This document shows positions 63,050 to 64,000 of a stretch of 64,000 nucleotides of DNA, piece by piece. The notes below the pieces were generated by a model, which saw only the letters and a program-made list of their open reading frames with translations, was not told where the DNA came from and did no database searches. The stretch comes from Neomesorhizobium albiziae. Lineage in GTDB: Bacteria; Pseudomonadota; Alphaproteobacteria; Rhizobiales; Rhizobiaceae. The stretch lies in NCBI RefSeq assembly GCF_900114255.1, contig NZ_FOSL01000012.1, positions 94,121-158,120 of the forward strand, written 5' to 3'. Numbering within the stretch: the first letter of the stretch is position 1; each line of letters opens with the position of its first letter. A program made the translations under genes and the position numbers.

Positions 63050-63256
63050 ATGAAAGCCGCATCGACACTCAATCTCCTCGCGCTCGGCGCCTGCTTCTTG
63101 GTGCAGTCCAGCGTGCTGGAGTTGTCGGGGATGGCGGGCATCAGGCGCGCCATTCAGACAATTGAAGCGCGCGCGGAGCCACAGGTGGCAGAGCTGCGGT
63201 CGGCTGTAGATCGCGGCGGCCGGCCTATGCCGGAGTATGCTCGGCATCACCCTTGA
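63050..63256 (+). CDS. Small membrane or secreted protein, hypothetical
   Basis: A 68-residue frame from the ATG at 63050, with GGAG 6 bases upstream. The N terminus is hydrophobic (MKAASTLNLLALGACFLVQS), followed by a helical polar part (RRAIQTIEARAEPQVAELRS). The Cys in LGACFL is not a good lipobox. I do not recognise a family. It lies about 100 bp after the other exported-protein gene. Confidence 0.5.
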   Translation: MKAASTLNLLALGACFLVQSSVLELSGMAGIRRAIQTIEARAEPQVAELRSAVDRGGRPMPEYARHHP

Positions 63257-63440
63257 ATGCTGGGCGCAGGCAAGGTGCGCCCTGGACCACCTCATGGATT
63301 TCCATAGGATGCGGTTGCGGCGTGGCGGGACTAAGGTTCGGCATGAGTTCGCGGACCCAGATATCGAGGAGAAGCGCGACATCAGGCGCTGACCATCCCC
63401 AGCCATTCTTTACGCTGCCGGTTGAAGTGAAGGCCGCGGC

Positions 63441-64000
63441 ATGACGACGGACGACCATATCGTCTTCATCGTGGACGACGATGAACGCATCCGGGAGGCG
63501 CTCGGCGAACTGCTGGCCTCGCATGGCACGCGCGCGGTGGCTTTTGCATCGGCTGGAGATTACGTCGGCGCGGACAAGCCGGACCTGCCGGCCTGCCTCA
63601 TACTCGACGTCGAACTGCCGGACATCAACGGTCTCGATCTGCAGCGGCAGATCGCGCAGGGCGATCATCCGCCGATCGTGTTCATCACGGGACATGGCGA
63701 CATCCCATCCTCGGTGCGCGCGATCAAGCACGGCGCCGTGGATTTCCTGACCAAGCCCTTCAGCGATGCCGACCTGATGGCCGCAATCCAGGTGGCGATC
63801 GTCCAGGACCGGGAAAAGAGATCGGAGCGCGCCGACCTTGGCGTGCTGAGGCAACGCTACCTCGAGCTGACGCGGCGCGAACGCGAGGTGCTGCCGCTGG
63901 TGGTGAGCGGCCTGCTCAACAAGCAGGCGGCCGCCGAACTGGGGATCAGCGAAGTGACGCTGGAAATTCATCGAAGGAACGTGATGCAGAAAATGGCAGC
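63441..64000 (+). CDS. FixJ-family response regulator (runs off right edge)
   Basis: The frame starting at ATG 63441 is open to the window edge (186 codons). It has a receiver domain with VFIVDDDERIREAL, phospho-accepting Asp56 in LILDVELPDING, the Thr in FITGHGDIP and Lys in FLTKPFSDADL, then a LuxR-type helix-turn-helix beginning LTRREREVLPLVVSGLLNKQAAAELGIS. It is nearly complete, with only the C-terminal end missing. It is similar in build to the regulator at 61456 but clearly a different gene. A cognate kinase may lie beyond the window. Confidence 0.92.
   Translation, partial: MTTDDHIVFIVDDDERIREALGELLASHGTRAVAFASAGDYVGADKPDLPACLILDVELPDINGLDLQRQIAQGDHPPIVFITGHGDIPSSVRAIKHGAVDFLTKPFSDADLMAAIQVAIVQDREKRSERADLGVLRQRYLELTRREREVLPLVVSGLLNKQAAAELGISEVTLEIHRRNVMQKMA

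Noticed and set aside
63225..63971. A 248-codon minus-strand frame over the right-edge regulator
   Set aside because: The plus strand carries a clear receiver and helix-turn-helix there. The minus frame is a shadow.

Overview
The window looks like chromosomal DNA of an alphaproteobacterium in the Hyphomicrobiales, most likely Mesorhizobium or a close relative. This is inferred from high GC with strong third-position GC bias, gene families typical of rhizobia (DUF1236, DUF3971, FixJ-type regulators, the IscS-SufBCDSTA cluster with an Irr-type operator), and short rhizobial interspersed repeats. I see no rRNA, CRISPR array, transposase or phage gene. Three tRNA genes are present (Thr-TGT, Tyr-GTA, Gly-TCC).

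Region by region. 1-8.2 kb is housekeeping: the start of an M23-type peptidase gene, a 25-residue membrane peptide, a PrxQ/Bcp peroxiredoxin, a giant AsmA-like protein, tyrS, a GNAT acetyltransferase, a PaiB-like protein and an alpha/beta hydrolase. 8.2-16.7 kb is the iron-sulfur cluster assembly locus: an Irr (ICE) box, a cysteine desulfurase, then sufB, sufC, sufD, sufS, sufT and sufA. The locus is interrupted between sufT and sufA by a DUF1236 gene, a diverged remnant of a second sufT 3' end, and an AT-rich membrane-protein gene. sufB and sufA each carry a small hairpin with the same seven-base loop just upstream of the ribosome binding site. 16.7-25.3 kb holds two GFA-type zinc proteins, a TfoX-N protein, poxB, an RhlE-type helicase, NAD kinase, tRNA-Thr, a FadL-type porin and an XRE regulator with a perfect palindrome upstream.

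25.4-36.4 kb holds a Crp/Fnr regulator, about 0.9 kb without genes, a secreted HAD hydrolase divergent from a secreted sulfatase, and a MoxR/DUF58/DUF4381/VWA/VWA-TPR/BatD (Bat-type) operon in which the VWA-TPR gene is frameshifted. 36.4-39.6 kb has a lipoprotein hydrolase, a 55-residue membrane protein and dinB. 39.7-44.4 kb is the glyoxylate-to-glycerate route: an IclR regulator divergent from gcl, then hyi and glxR, with a terminator-like hairpin between gcl and hyi. 44.4-47.7 kb has rlmB, a periplasmic amidohydrolase, palindromic repeats, tRNA-Tyr and tRNA-Gly.

47.7-54 kb, right after tRNA-Gly, is accessory DNA with decaying genes: an SDR fragment and an alpha/beta hydrolase fragment, both frameshifted, beside an intact cupin gene, a ferric-reductase-like membrane protein and a divergent HxlR regulator. 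A small secreted protein, a periplasmic isochorismatase-like hydrolase, an alpha/beta hydrolase and a DUF5996 protein follow. 54-59.3 kb is a peptide/nickel-type ABC importer with a double ATPase. 59.4-64 kb carries a two-component pair (FixJ-like regulator plus PAS histidine kinase whose stop codon lies inside a repeat), two small exported proteins and a second FixJ-type regulator cut by the window edge.

Coordinates, frames and motifs were read directly from the sequence. Family names rest on recognised motifs and gene order, not on database searches.
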